64,000 nucleotides of DNA, taken from positions 19,741,034 to 19,805,033 of the forward strand of contig CM057171.1 in the NCBI GenBank assembly GCA_029962745.1, written 5' to 3'. This document shows, piece by piece, positions 1 to 10,498 of the stretch. A model generated the notes under the pieces. It saw only the letters and a list, made by a program, of their open reading frames with translations. It ran no database searches and was not told where the DNA came from. The translations under genes and the position numbers were made by a program. The stretch is from Echinometra lucunter (taxonomy: Eukaryota; Echinodermata; Echinoidea; Camarodonta; Echinometridae). Within the stretch, counting starts at the first letter, position 1; every line of letters begins with the position of its first letter.

Positions 1-2142
1 CTCCCCTCTACAGTGGGCCTCCATTTAACGTCCTATTCGAGGGACGGAGTGTTTTCCACTGAAAGATATCCTACGTCACTCTATAAAACAGAGGGGGGGG
101 GGCGACGTTTAACATAGGCTTCATTCAACCGCCCGCTACAACACATTGCACTATGACCCGACCGTGGAAGAAATGGCCTTTTGCATTGAATATTAAAATT
201 GGTGGAAACAAAGTGAACTTATGAATTAGGTTTTAAATAAAAACATGAAAATTCAAACCTAAAGTTTTATCATAATTACAGTTAGCACCACAATTATTCA
301 TACCCCTGTGATTTTTTTATTTTTTTTTTTTGTATTTTGCTCTTTTCTCACAGATGAATAGTGATATTGCAAAATTTTGTCCCTAGCATAATAACATAAT
401 ATTCCCCTGTAAATTGACGCCGATTCAGGAATAACCTCATTTTCAGAACAATAGCTATGTACTAATAATCAATTTTTGGCCCTCCCAAAATTATTCATAC
501 CCCAGACAAATATATTCAAAACAAAATATCCATTTTGATGTTGGGCTTTCAAACCATATTTCAAATTGTCACTACCTGTTAGCAAGTCTTCTCTGTGACA
601 TTCATCGATCCTCTGTCACCATGGCAACCGTCACTTGAAGAACTAGGGCTTTATCATTGTTGCACAGTTCTTCATCTTTTTCCTCACATTTTCATTAGGA
701 TGAGAGTGTGGGGATGGGGTCTACTACCCTAGGACTAAAAAAATTGATGTCCAAGAAGCATTAACTGTTAAATAATTTGTACTTTGAAGGGTTGAAAAGG
801 CATTTTCTTGGTTATTTCTCATGAAGATCTGCCTCTTTTAATGTTTCTTTCCAAGGGTTTCCCCATCATATTTTGGGTTCATTATTGATCTGATTGATTG
901 TGGAATCCCCTCTGCTGATATTTGGTTGATGTTAGTCTTTATTATGATCTTTAAGATCTAGGCTAAATGATATATTCTTAGTTTAAGTCATCTATCATAT
1001 CTATGGAACAGCTTTTCACTATGTGGAACTTCTTGTAAACTGTGACGATCTGTTGCATTTTCATTGCTCTAGCTTATAATTCCCTTAACACTTTCCTGGA
1101 CCCTTCTCTCCCTCAGAGTAGATGTGATAAACATTTCTAGGTATTCTTAATGTGCTTAAAGAGGAGGAAAGGGCAAAATAGCTGTTTCTACAGCGTATAA
1201 AACCAGTTACTGTAATACCGTATTTCCAGCATACAGTGCATTATCTTTGGCAGGGTAAAGAAGTGGGTTTCCAGAATGCAATTGTACTTTCTTACTTTGC
1301 ATGAAAAGATTGTGAAAAAGGTTGCTGACACTGAAAAAAAAACCTGAATCAACAGCCATACCTATCATATCTTTCAAGAATAGACACAAAATATCAATTA
1401 AAACCCTTAAAGAGACCTTAAGAGAGTTTGGTCTCCATGGACAACAGCCAAGAATAGGCTGTATTATCTCACCCAAGAACATAGGCTACTGGGTAGCTTT
1501 AACAACAAGTGCATTTAGGACATCCATATCGCAGATGTAGGGTGGTAGACCCCATCCCAAAACTCCATCCCATTTAAAAATTAGGGAAAGTGATGAAGAC
1601 CTATGCTCTAAAGCCCTGGATCCTCAAGTGACCGTTGCCATGACGACAGGGGATCGATGAATGTCACAGAGAAGACTTTCTAACAGGTAGTGACAATTCA
1701 AAGTATGGTTTGGAGGCACAAAATCAAAATGAATACTTTGTTTTGAATATTTTTGTCTGGGGTATGATTTTTGGAAAAGGCCAAAAAGTGATTATTAGTA
1801 CATATCTATTGTTATGCAAATGAGGTAATTTTAATGTTTATTATCAAACCTAGGTCGCATGTTCATGTCAAATTCTGCAACATATCTATTGTTATGCAAA
1901 TGAGGTAATTCCTGAATCATCGTCAATTATCAAACCTAGGATATTGATGGTGAAAATGGTCGCATGTTCATGTCAAATTCTGCAACATTCTCTTTTCAAA
2001 TTCGGATGACAAATTGTTGTGTTGAAACAGTACCATACAACTGTTAAAACTCTTACTAATATAAAGTTAAAGCTTTTGATATTATTGTTAAAGTCCTCCT
2101 CATTTGTCATTGTCTTGTTTTTTTGTTGATAATCCTTTTTAG
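1..2142. other. Left-edge non-coding sequence, upstream intron of the ZP gene
   Basis: No convincing exon was found here. Positions 1-250 hold unique-looking sequence with a short G run near 93-102. From about 408 to 1930 the interval is filled by an inverted-repeat transposon remnant described separately. The stretch ends at a splice acceptor at 2141-2142. The ZP gene probably begins left of the window, so this is best read as intron. Confidence 0.5.
408..1930 (+). mobile_element. Tc1/mariner-like DNA transposon remnant with long inverted repeats
   Basis: Positions about 409-720 are the reverse complement of about 1540-1930. For example, the sequence around the ATCGATCC at 604-611 matches inverted sequence around 1650-1665, and the block ending TCATACCCC near 495 matches inverted sequence near 1760. 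The right arm contains an extra direct duplication of about 80 bp (units starting near 1798 and 1879). Between the arms, plus-strand 1322-1540 encodes residues resembling the second helix-turn-helix region of Tc1 transposases (SIKTLKETLREFGLHG followed by SPKN). No catalytic DDE region is visible, so the element looks non-autonomous and decayed. The family call rests on this one motif. Confidence 0.55.
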
Positions 2143-2246
2143 CAAGTGATGCTGATGGTGATACTGTACGTTGTCGATGGGTTAGAAAGACAAAGAATGA
2201 GTGCAATGCTAATTGCGGGGGAGATTCTTCTATTTGGACACTTGAG
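2143..2246 (+). CDS. ZP gene exon a: start of N-terminal module
   Basis: This internal exon begins after the acceptor TTTTTAG (ends 2142) and stops at donor GTATGA. Its first two bases complete a codon from an unseen upstream exon. It encodes SDADGDTVRCRW followed by a Cys-rich stretch with NECNANCGGDSS and ends WTLE in phase 0. This DADGD-VRCRW motif opens a repeated extracellular module in uncharacterised deuterostome proteins (family knowledge from memory). Exonic character is supported by the exact phase match with the next exon. Confidence 0.8.
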
Positions 2247-2409
2247 GTATGAACAAAAGCAAAACAAATTTTAAAAATAACAAACAGAACTTGTTTACCT
2301 GCAGGATAGGAGAAATATAAATAATGAAGTAAATCAAAAAGGATTAACGATTTTGCAAAAAAGAGGGTTTTTCTTGTAAGATAAGTTTAGTAAAGTGTCT
2401 GTGTGTTGT

Positions 2410-2920
2410 ATTATTATTATTATTATTATTATTATCAGGAAAATGTATTCAGAGTGATCATTGTTAAAAAATTAAAGACGTGAACATTATCTATAATTAT
2501 CTAGATTGTTATTCCGCTTTTGTTTCTTGTTTTTCTCTGCTCTACATGAGTTCATTTTTATTCAGAACTGTTTATATTTTTGTCAGGATCTTTATTATTT
2601 ATGATGATATCATGACTGATTTCACTTTTATTATCACTATTATTATCATTATGACACTAGTGTAGAAAATAGTTGCAGTGGTCGCGGGAGTCTTATCATT
2701 TCTTATTCCCTCTTCTTTTCTTATTCTTCTCCTTATCGTTGCTCTTGTTATAATTACTGTCATGATTATAATATTGATGAGGATGATAATAATGATAATG
2801 TTTATAATGATATCAATAATATCAATAAAATCAATAATATCAATTATGGTGATGATAATATTAATAATATTAATAATAGGCCTATAAACAAAAATTATGA
2901 CAATAATGATTACAGCTACA
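2410..2920. repeat. Imperfect ATT/ATC/ATG trinucleotide tract
   Basis: A pure (ATT) run sits at about 2410-2436. It is followed by several hundred bases dominated by ATT, ATC, ATA and ATG triplets, such as the ATAATATCAATA repeats at 2810-2875. Translation in any frame gives long Ile/Met runs, so apparent open frames are not coding. Confidence 0.85.
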
Positions 2921-2985
2921 ATGATGATGATGTTGTTTTTGTTGCAATAAACGTGTACTATGTACATTCATCATTATTTTCATAA

Positions 2986-3710
2986 GGGGGATGTTTCACA
3001 AAGACTAAGATTGACTGAAATCGCACTTAAGTATGGCAGGCTGTTAATGCCACTGGTTGCTCTCAATATTCCTACAAATGTATAGCATTAATTTCTCAAG
3101 AGAAGTGCTAATCGTCGTTGCATTTCAACAGAATATACATCTTCTCGGTTCAAGCAAAAAAAAAACAAACCCCAAAACCACTGAAAATTGCAATCTTATA
3201 CTGCTTTCACACCTAGGTACGGTCGCTGGGTACGGTCGCTGCGACCGTACCCAGCGACCGATCGGACGTGCTTTCACACCTCCGTCAAAATTTGGTCAGG
3301 CCCAGAGCGATCGGTCGCTGTATAGCTGACCTAGCCGGAAGCGGAAGTAGAGATAGTGCGTAGGCATGTATGGGAGGTCATTGCATTTCGATCGGTCGCT
3401 GAGTACGATGTGCTTTCACATCTAGCTTGCATCGGTCGCGATCGGTGGCTGAAGTACCCCAGCGACCGATCGTTTTTGACCAAAACGGTCGGTCGCTGAG
3501 TACGATGAAATGCTTTCACACTATGATTTCATCGGTCGCTGGGTACGGTCGCAGCGACCGTACCCAGCGACCGTACCTAGGTGTGAAAGCAGTAACAATC
3601 AGTATCCAGTCCTTTGAGAGATGGATTGTGAGAGTAACTAGTGGCATCAACTGCCTGCCATAATTAAGTGTGATTTCAGTCAAACTTGGCCTTTGTGAAA
3701 CACACCCCTG
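2986..3710. mobile_element. Foldback element (outer), interrupted by a nested element
   Basis: The left arm at about 2986-3072, running from GGGGGATGTTTCACAAAG through TATGGCAGGCTGTTAATGCC, is the reverse complement of the right arm at about 3616-3708, with scattered mismatches. No transposase is encoded. The interior consists almost wholly of the second inverted-repeat element at 3201-3592, so the outer element was probably a short MITE of about 300 bp before the nested insertion. Confidence 0.75.
3201..3592. mobile_element. Nested palindromic MITE rich in GGTCGCTG units
   Basis: The left end CTGCTTTCACACCTAGGTAC and the right end GTACCTAGGTGTGAAAGCAG are perfect reverse complements of 20 bases. 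A TA dinucleotide lies immediately outside each end, consistent with a TA target duplication. The interior is itself made of short palindromes of CGGTCGCTGGGTACGGTCGC and its complement, plus three internal copies of the GTGCTTTCACA end motif (about 3269, 3410 and 3510). It encodes nothing recognisable. Confidence 0.85.
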
Positions 3711-3733
3711 TATTATTATCATTATCGCCACAG

Positions 3734-4002
3734 ATGACAGCAAAAGGATGCCGTCTAGTCGTTAACCCCAGCCAAGCCTCCCCGGGCTGGTATGGAGTTC
3801 CCATCATGCTTGAAGACTTTAGTGGAAAGAGTGGCAGCCCCCTTAGTCGAGTGCCCTTCCAGTTTATGCTCAAGATCGTGGATAAAGCAACATGCCAGAG
3901 ACCGGAAATAGTCTCCCCGCCGCCCGATACGTGCCTGGTACTACCCGTTGAGGAGGAGTACAGTCTCACCCTTACGGCCAGAGCAGTAACAAGTGACACA
4001 AG
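3734..4002 (+). CDS. ZP gene exon b: beta-rich module
   Basis: The exon starts after acceptor CCACAG and ends at donor GTGAAT. It translates as MTAKGCRLVVNP, then GWYGVPIMLEDFSG, PLSRVPFQFMLKIVD, TCQRPEIVSPPPDTC and SLTLTARAV. It has 89 full codons plus two bases (AG) that join with C of exon c to make Ser. The four cysteines and the pattern of alternating hydrophobic strands suit a secreted beta-sandwich. Confidence 0.88.
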
Positions 4003-4578
4003 GTGAATCAAAATACTGTATACCCAAGGAGTTATGAGTAGACTTTTATACCGTGCAGTGCATTGAGAGATTCAGGCTGAAATTATTAATCATGCGGTTT
4101 TAAAAAAATGAATGGTCAGTATTGCAGTCGCCTAATGTTCATGAATTTACAAGTATACCTGCACAGGAGTGGATGGTGCATATGCCCCTCATCAAACAAA
4201 TCAAATAATATTTATAGATGGACATGACAAAATAATTACCAGCAACTCATGCTATGATCTTTGTTCAAAGCCACTTGTAACTCGCTGCCACAGTGACTTC
4301 AGATTTATTTTTTCATTTATTTATTTATTCATTATTTCTGATATTTATGCAGGGTAGAACATTTAACCAATAATGGTGGTCTTCCATGAGCCCTGTTTGG
4401 TAACAAAAATGTTCAATAACATCATCAATGAAAACAGGTTCACTGTTGCAGTCGCGATATACCTTTCAACACCTTTTAATAAATTGTAACGTAGATTGGT
4501 ATATCCAGCATGTACCCCGAATAACGCGCCAAGCAATATTGCGATCCATTAACCTCTCTCTCTATCTTCGTCTTGCAG

Positions 4579-4743
4579 CATCCGGGACATCATGACGAGC
4601 GGGCTGATTGGGATGCATAAGAGCGCTGTTCAGCCGGTTCCAGGCATACCTCAGGAGTATTACGTCACTGTGACATGGACCCCTCCAGAGAGTGAACGGG
4701 GGCGCAGTAGCACGCTGTGCTTTCAACCAGAGGATTCCGATGG
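4579..4743 (+). CDS. ZP gene exon c: beta-rich module continued
   Basis: The exon lies after acceptor CTTGCAG and before donor GTAGAT. It encodes IRDIMTSGLIGMHKSAVQPV and then EYYVTVTWTPPESE and STLCFQPEDSDG. The YYVTVTWTP strand followed by LCF is the typical core of this module. The phase is 2 in, 2 out; GG at the end completes Gly with the first base of exon d. Confidence 0.88.
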
Positions 4744-5631
4744 GTAGATAAATTTGAATTTAGTTTCGGTCATTTGAAACCCGCAAAACTGAAGTTAGAA
4801 GCACTCTGAGCATTATTGGTTGCAGTATTGAAAAGCACATTCCGTAATAAAATTGCGTTCTAATAAAAGGTTGGTTCCTAACGTCTAACGGACCCTCAAA
4901 GGCCATTTTAGATTCATACCAAATGATTGTTCAATTAAAAAGTTTCCACTCTACAACAGACTGACACCACATTTAGGAATTTTGTGGAAAATAGCATACA
5001 TTTGTCACTAGCATATCAACATTATTTTATTTACAAGAGAAAGGAAAATATGAAGAAATTCATTTTAGGCAGTTGCATTTAAACTGCCATTCATGACCAC
5101 CAAGCTGAGTGCGGAACTGGCGCATTTATACATGCAACACACATAATCCATTACTATGTCGTGATAATGGATAGGTGCACCAGTTACTTTTAATATTACG
5201 ACGTCAGTTTAATACGTTACAGCCTATAACAAAGGAATACTATTACGTCACCGAGTTTAGACCGGCCCTCAATTGCAGTAATGGTGTATACTGAAGGTTT
5301 CGAGCACTCCCGATCAGGCAGGTGTTGCAATCTTCTGGGCCACATATTCATATTTATTCAAGCTATAATCCTGTGGATGTTTTTATTTCCAATGTTTTCC
5401 CTTTTAAAAAATATCATCTTTAAATAACTGTATATTCAAAACCATATTTTTAACATTGTTCATTTCGATTCTTAGCAGTATCATGTTAGCTGTGAATGAT
5501 ATCTCCAATCTTAATGGTACACAGTGCCTAACAGTGAAATTTGGGGCTCTACATTCATCTTTCGTTTAGATGACGTTTTCAAAAGAGATTTCGGAGTTTG
5601 TGTCCTACTATTTGACATTTTTTCTTTGCAG
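4744..5631 (+). other. Intron between exons c and d
   Basis: About 890 bases of AT-rich sequence lie here without recognisable coding, tRNA-like or clear foldback structure. Nothing further was seen. Confidence 0.6.
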
Positions 5632-5672
5632 ATTCCAGGGTGAAATGCACTGCATTGACCTCTATGTTGGAG
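5632..5672 (+). CDS. ZP gene exon d: 41-base micro-exon
   Basis: This very short exon (after acceptor TTTGCAG, before donor GTATGT) encodes FQGEMHCIDLYVG. The MHC-I-LYV strand closes the beta-rich module opened by exons b and c. The phases fit exactly: its first A completes Gly with GG from exon c, and its last G joins AA of exon e to make Glu. Its small size would make it easy for gene finders to miss. Confidence 0.8.
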
Positions 5673-6512
5673 GTATGTGGAATATCACTTGTAATTTAAA
5701 TTGTCTCTACATCAAACACACAAATAATTATGTAGAAAGTGCATATTTTTTCCAGAACGTGTTTTACTCTCCATCTGTCTCAGATCGAAGTCGGTCTGTG
5801 ATTAAACTACATGCATTTCTGCTTCCAAGGAAACAATCTTTTTCATTTTTTTTTCTTCTTTTTTTTGTGTCTATCACCTCACCAGATAATACATAATTCA
5901 GATAGATATGAACATGAATTCACTCAGTGCATGTTATTCGTTTTTCGTTAATTTTTGTTGAAAAGGAATTTATTTATTCATCTCGTGGCAGCGTGGAGTT
6001 TGTTGAAAAGTAATTTTTTGTATGATAATAACTTAAAGAAAATTAATTTCGAAGTTCACTGTCGGCTAAAATGTTGATAATGATAAAACGGATAGGTTAA
6101 CATGCTTATGAGCAAATTATAATCAGTCTATAAGCATGACAAGCAGTTCACATGGTACATTACTTTTGAAGTACTCTTACTTCTAAGGTAGCTTATCGAC
6201 CTTTGCGTCGATCGGTTTTTATCAGCTTCTCCGCGCCCGGGTATTCACATCGGCTCTCTCGATACCCCGTTGTTTTGTCTACGGATGAACGGGAGGATAG
6301 TGGACCAAAACACGCTGAGCGGGAATCCCGCTGAAGGCCGCGGTCAAATTAGGCTCAGACTTTTGATAATAAGCCTAATATGTAGAATACCATTGCTGCT
6401 TTGATGCAAAAGATTAAAAAAAAAAAATGTTACTAATTGTCTCTTTTATTTCATTTTTCTTTCCTATTTTGTCTCTTGCTCTCTCTCTCTTTCTCTCTCT
6501 CTCTACATGTAG

Positions 6513-6613
6513 AAAGTCCTCCACCGGTGCCCGATCCGATGAAATCCTTCCCCTCGGAAGGCCTTCAGATAGACTTTAAGAGGACCAACTTTTTCATCAT
6601 GTTTGACAGCTTG
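6513..6613 (+). CDS. ZP gene exon e: linker module start
   Basis: The exon follows a CT-rich tract and acceptor ATGTAG and ends at donor GTTAGT. It encodes ESPPPVPDPMKSFPSEG, LQIDFKRTNFFIMFDSL. The PVPDP...FP.EGLQIDF.RTNFFIMFD pattern is the conserved start of the second extracellular module in this family (from memory). It ends in phase 0. Confidence 0.85.
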
Positions 6614-6855
6614 GTTAGTGCTCCTTTATATCCCAATTGTTGTCACATTTACTGTATGGAAAAAAGAAAGAAAGAAAAACAAGCTTATAAGATTTTTGTG
6701 AGAATTAATGAAATGCTGGGATCCAAAATCAAAAGCATTTTTTTTTTCTTTTTAAATATGATGGAAATGATAGGCCTAATGACTCTGATGGGTGTCTTTA
6801 CTAGTATGGAATTTCCATCCCCTTCACCAGAAAGACTTGGGGTTCAACTAGAGTT

Positions 6856-7080
6856 GGGGGCACTGTGATATAGTCTTGCCTCACATACAAAAGGTCCCAG
6901 GTTCGACCCTCACCTGATGCTTACATCCATGACAAGGTGTTTTGTATTAATATTACGTGCAATCTTCGCGTCGACCCAAGGAAGCCTACCTGACATTGCT
7001 GGGGTATAAAACTGCTTGGTCTGCAGATCAGTTGAAATACTGATGTGGCTACCCTTTTTGAATTGTGCCAAATTATGGTT
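6856..7080 (+). mobile_element. tRNA-derived SINE
   Basis: The head GGGGGCACTGTGATATAGTC, then TTGCCTCACA, then AGGTCCCAGGTTCGACCCTC, resembles tRNA A and B boxes (B box GGTTCGACCC at 6900-6909). The body continues with GACAAGGTGTTTTGTA and CGTCGACCCAAGGAAGCC...CTGACATTGCTGGGGT, a 3' body type shared by many animal SINEs. The acceptor stem does not pair, so this is not a functional tRNA. Confidence 0.6.
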
Positions 7081-7137
7081 ATCATTGTTGTTATTGTTAT
7101 TATTATTATTATTATTATTATAATATAACAAATTGTT

Positions 7138-7590
7138 ATTATTTTCACAATCAAGAAAAAAATTGTACATTTTAGTGAGTTCTTTCGACTCCAACTCAGT
7201 GGTGGCTTCTTCAGACAGCGTCGTAGATGGCGGTATGACGCCGTATATTCTAGAGTACCTACATAAAGAGAGTAGCGACAACCCAAGATTTGAACGCCAT
7301 TTTGTTTCCCTGTTACGCAACATTTCTATTCAATTCCGATAAGCAAACGGGTGTTCAAAATAGAAAGAATTTGAACGCCATTTTGTTTCCCAAGAAGTAG
7401 GACGTCTATGTCGCTACTCTCTTTATGTAGGTACTCTAGTATATTCTCTCACACGTATATGATACCATTCTCTCACGATCAGCGTCATACCGCCAGCTAC
7501 GCGCAATCTGAAGAATCCTCCAGTTGGAGGCTAAAGTACTCACTATAAGGTACAAATTTTTTCTTGATTGTGAAAAAAAAGAACATTTTC
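7138..7590. mobile_element. Foldback element in ZP intron
   Basis: Arms of roughly 130-150 bp are inverted copies. TTTTCACAATCAAGAAAAAA at 7142-7161 matches the reverse of the 7555-7580 region. ACCTACATAAAGAGAGTAGC at 7258-7277 matches inverted GCTACTCTCTTTATGTAGGT at 7412-7431. The loop holds two copies of TTTGAACGCCATTTTGTTTCCC (at about 7290 and 7370). No open frame of interest. Confidence 0.8.
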
Positions 7591-7824
7591 TTATGAAATC
7601 ACCAATCAGATGAATCTTATTCATTATTATCATTACTATTATTATTATTATTATTATTATTATTTTACTATTATTATCATCATTATCATTGTTCTTATCA
7701 TTAGTAGTAGTAGAAGAAGAAGTAGGAGCAGTCGTAGTAATCGTAGTAGTAGTAGTAGTAGTGTAGAATTAACGTTTCCCTGTGATGTAGCCGAGATCCC
7801 CGTTGTGTTTGTGTCTTTCGTTAG

Positions 7825-8080
7825 ATCAGGCGTCCGAAGACTCGGAGCGAGATACGATTCCTCCATGCCTCCGACGGCTCTCTTGTCTACTCCCTCCCCG
7901 TAGAGCCCACCCTTGCGGATGAAGCCGTGGTGTACTATCCCGATTTCATTCTGTTCGCCGTTCCTGTCGGGTTATTCCAGCCAAACATGCGCTACAGGAT
8001 CGAACTACCTCGGGGTCTGGCCCGGGGAAAGAGAGTTTGCGGGGTACCATCTAAGGCCGCCTCATGGGATTTCTCTGGAG
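7825..8080 (+). CDS. ZP gene exon f: linker module body
   Basis: The start is placed after the AG at 7823-7824, because this gives the phase needed by exon e and continues FDSL with IRRPKTRSEIRFLHASDGS. The exon goes on with LVYSLPVEP, YYPDFILFAVPVG, MRYRIELPRGL and KRVCGVPSKAASWDFSG, and ends at donor GTAAAG. A different frame is also open upstream (from about 7765), but it contains the AGT/AGA microsatellite and breaks the phase, so it was not used. Confidence 0.85.
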
Positions 8081-8487
8081 GTAAAGACCTTTACTCTCTA
8101 CATCTAATGACATCAGCGGCCGAAAGCGAAGATTCTTTAAAGCCACAGTGAACTGGTGCTTAAATAGCTCTGAAATGAGGTATTTACAACAGCGCCAACT
8201 TGTGGCTATTCACAACCAGAGACTGTCTTAAAGACATTACCCCCTTCTTGGCTTCAAGTGAACTGCCCTAGTCTAAATACATATACATTTTAACAGGTGT
8301 GTCTAAAAAAGAAAGCTTGCGTTAATCAGAATGGTGCATGCTGGGAGAAAAAACGGGACAGAATCAGTAGTTCAGGAGTGAGATGGCGCTATTTCGGAAT
8401 TTCATATGAGGGCGCCAGTTTGCTCTGGCTTTAAAGTCTAATAGGCCCACTATTTTCCAGCAAAATAGACATACCATTTTGCAGATG

Positions 8488-8488
<1 letters not shown>

Positions 8489-8540
<52 letters not shown>
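8489..8540. repeat. (TA)n microsatellite
   Basis: About 25 perfect TA units. Open frames reading Tyr-Ile repeats on either strand here are artefacts. Confidence 0.95.
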
Positions 8541-8546
<6 letters not shown>

Positions 8547-9000
8547 CTATATATTGAGAATAATACCCACGTGTTGGATGATTAATAATGTAGACAGTAA
8601 TAACTTCAAAAAGAGTCGAAGGTACGCCAGGTGTAAATCCAACATTAGCTTTATTGTTCAGAATTTTCGGCCCGCCTCGGGAACAGCTACATGCAGGCAG
8701 TGATAGGTTTGCAAAGGCGGTCTTGCTATACCGGCAGGGCAGTGAATGTGGTACGAGTGAAACAGTGGGCACGATGGATGGATAGAATGTAATCCCACGG
8801 TATTTTTTTCAAATAATTCCCGTATAAAACAAGTGCTTCTGTTACTTTTTTGTTGTTTCTGTTATTACTATCATTATTATTTCCTCTCCCACAACTTGAT
8901 GTTCTGTTGGTATATTAAACAGCAACCGGACTTCTTCCAGAAATCTAGGGTTATCTGTTCTTTATTCTATCAAACAAGTCCTCCTCTGGTGATGACGATT

Positions 9001-9025
9001 TTTATTATTATTATAATTATTATTA

Positions 9026-9078
<53 letters not shown>

Positions 9079-9150
9079 GTTATTATTATCATCATAATCA
9101 ACATCATTGTACTATTATCATTATTATTATTATCATCATCATTATTATTT
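9001..9150. repeat. (ATT)n microsatellite adjoining a splice acceptor
   Basis: About 150 bases of ATT with interspersed ATC triplets end about 10 bases before the TATGCAG acceptor of the ZP exon at 9161. The tract occupies the place of the usual polypyrimidine tract. Confidence 0.9.
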
Positions 9151-9160
9151 AATTATGCAG

Positions 9161-9372
9161 GTGAGAATGGCACTACTCCGCCGATTACCGAAAGGACAGC
9201 TCTCTCTCCAGAATGCTACGGAACTTACATGCAAATCTATATCCCTAAGTTGATCGTCCCTTACGAAGATCCAACTAACGTTTATTTCCGGGAACCAGAA
9301 TGTTTTGCTCGTTTGCACAACGCCACCCATTTTCTCATGCGCACGGACTACCAGTTCTGTGGGACTAATATC
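9161..9372 (+). CDS. ZP gene exon g: start of ZP-N
   Basis: The exon encodes ENGTTPPITERTALSPECYG, then TYMQIYIPKLIVPYEDP, FREPECFARLHNATHFLMR and DYQFCGTNI, ending at donor GTGAGT in phase 0. The Cys, the M-I-I-K strand, the second Cys and the final C-G-T match the first half of a ZP-N subdomain. Two bases at the start complete Gly with exon f. Confidence 0.88.
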
Positions 9373-10241
9373 GTGAGTCGAATAGCTTCGAATGTGATGG
9401 TGATGATGATAAAAGTGATAATCATTACTGAATAATGATGACGATGGAGATGATAACAATGAAAATCATATAATACTACCACTTCCTTTCAAACTCAATT
9501 AAAAAGCGAACCTAATGTAATATGCATCTAGCGCCAGTTAATCATTAAATAACATGAAGAATGCATGGACAATGCTTTTCAAGTGTGAAACGTTTTTTTT
9601 TTTTTTTTTTTAGATTTTTTATGGTTAGAACCAATAGACCTGTTAACTATTACACTCAAATTTATGCATGTTTCTCTCCAAGACCCTTGGTTACCAACTA
9701 TTCAGTTCACCTGTTATGCATAATGGTATCTGAGTAGATGGAATCTAGTTTTGCTTACATTAGTTTTTGCTTTGTCGGGCAAGCCTTTGGCAAGCTTCCA
9801 CTATGAACATGGCGGACAAAGAAAGTGACAAAATAAACAACCTCTCATTCTACCCTTCACAATGGTTCTGGTAGCCAAAAGAACATCCCTTCGCAGCTAT
9901 TATGTTTAATCATGTAGTTCCAAGTGAATATGCATGTGACACCTGTTCCACATATTTTAGACAATAGCAGTGAAGAGATGTTCTTTTGACTACCAGAACC
10001 ATTGTGAAGGGTAGAATGAAGGGTTCTTTATTTTGTCCGCTTTCTTTGTCCGTCATGTTCATAGTGTCCCTAGTTGTTAAAGGAAACATTTGTTCACCAA
10101 GAATGCATACAATTAAGTAGCAGACAGGTACATTTCCATAATTAACCCAAGATCTCTAAGTCCACGAAAAGTTCTCTATCCCCTTCATCTCTTTACAGAA
10201 CTCTTAAAGTTATTTGGCCCAATATTTTCCTTTTTTCGTAG
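9373..10241 (+). other. Intron between exons g and h with foldback MITE
   Basis: A T run at 9592-9612 is followed by a clear inverted-repeat element at about 9795-10073. No coding sequence is seen. Confidence 0.75.
9795..10073. mobile_element. Foldback MITE
   Basis: Arms of about 105-115 bp are near-perfect reverse complements. The left arm runs from ACTATGAACATGGCGGACAA to AAAAGAACATCCCTTCGCAG (about 9800-9898); the right arm holds the inverse from about 9960 to 10073. The loop is about 55 bp. No coding capacity. Confidence 0.85.
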
Positions 10242-10498
10242 CTTCCTCGGGACGGGAACTTTGCCTTGGTAACCAATGATATCCGGATAATCGAAAAGAC
10301 GATTCCTGAATCCGAGTCTGTAACAAGAACCGGTTCGCTGTTGATCCACGTAGTTTGTCGAATCTCGAATGACCGAACCACGTTTGTTTCACTGGACACA
10401 GATATTCCTCTTGACAAAGAAGTCACGGTGGAAGCTGAGGCGTCATATAACTACACTCTCGTCATGTATGAAGATGGCTCCTATAGCAGACCATATGG
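10242..10498 (+). CDS. ZP gene exon h: end of ZP-N and linker to ZP-C
   Basis: The exon lies after acceptor TTCGTAG and before donor GTTAGT. It encodes LPRDGNFALVTNDIRIIEKT, SLLIHVVCRISNDRTTFVSL, and EAEASYNYTLVMYEDGSYSR followed by PYG. The N-D-I strand and the I-x-V-x-C strand fit the second half of ZP-N, and the NYTL sequon lies in the linker. It ends with GG, completing Gly with the next exon. Confidence 0.88.

Larger units (their letters stand above)
2247..3733 (+). other. Intron between exons a and b, filled with repeats
   Basis: This intron holds an imperfect ATT/ATC/ATG trinucleotide tract at about 2410-2920 and a foldback element at about 2986-3710 with a second inverted-repeat element nested inside it. 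No coding evidence is seen. Long open frames on both strands here are made of Ile/Met-rich microsatellite translation and are not genes. Confidence 0.75.
6614..7824 (+). other. Intron between exons e and f, SINE plus foldback element
   Basis: The intron contains a tRNA-derived SINE at about 6856-7080, an inverted-repeat element at about 7138-7590 and ATT/AGT trinucleotide tracts at 7625-7760. No coding sequence is supported. Confidence 0.75.
8081..9160 (+). other. Intron between exons f and g with AT and ATT microsatellites
   Basis: The intron contains a perfect (TA)n tract at about 8489-8540 and a long ATT/ATC tract at about 9000-9150 that runs right up to the splice acceptor of the next exon. 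No coding evidence. Confidence 0.75.

Noticed and set aside
1207..1482. Minus-strand 91-residue open frame
   Set aside because: It is the antisense of the Tc1-like transposase remnant, whose recognisable motif reads on the plus strand.
2599..2967. Long Ile/Met-rich open frames on both strands
   Set aside because: They are translation of an imperfect ATT/ATC/ATG microsatellite; the same applies at about 7610-7760, 9000-9150, 30930-31290 and 50300-50935.
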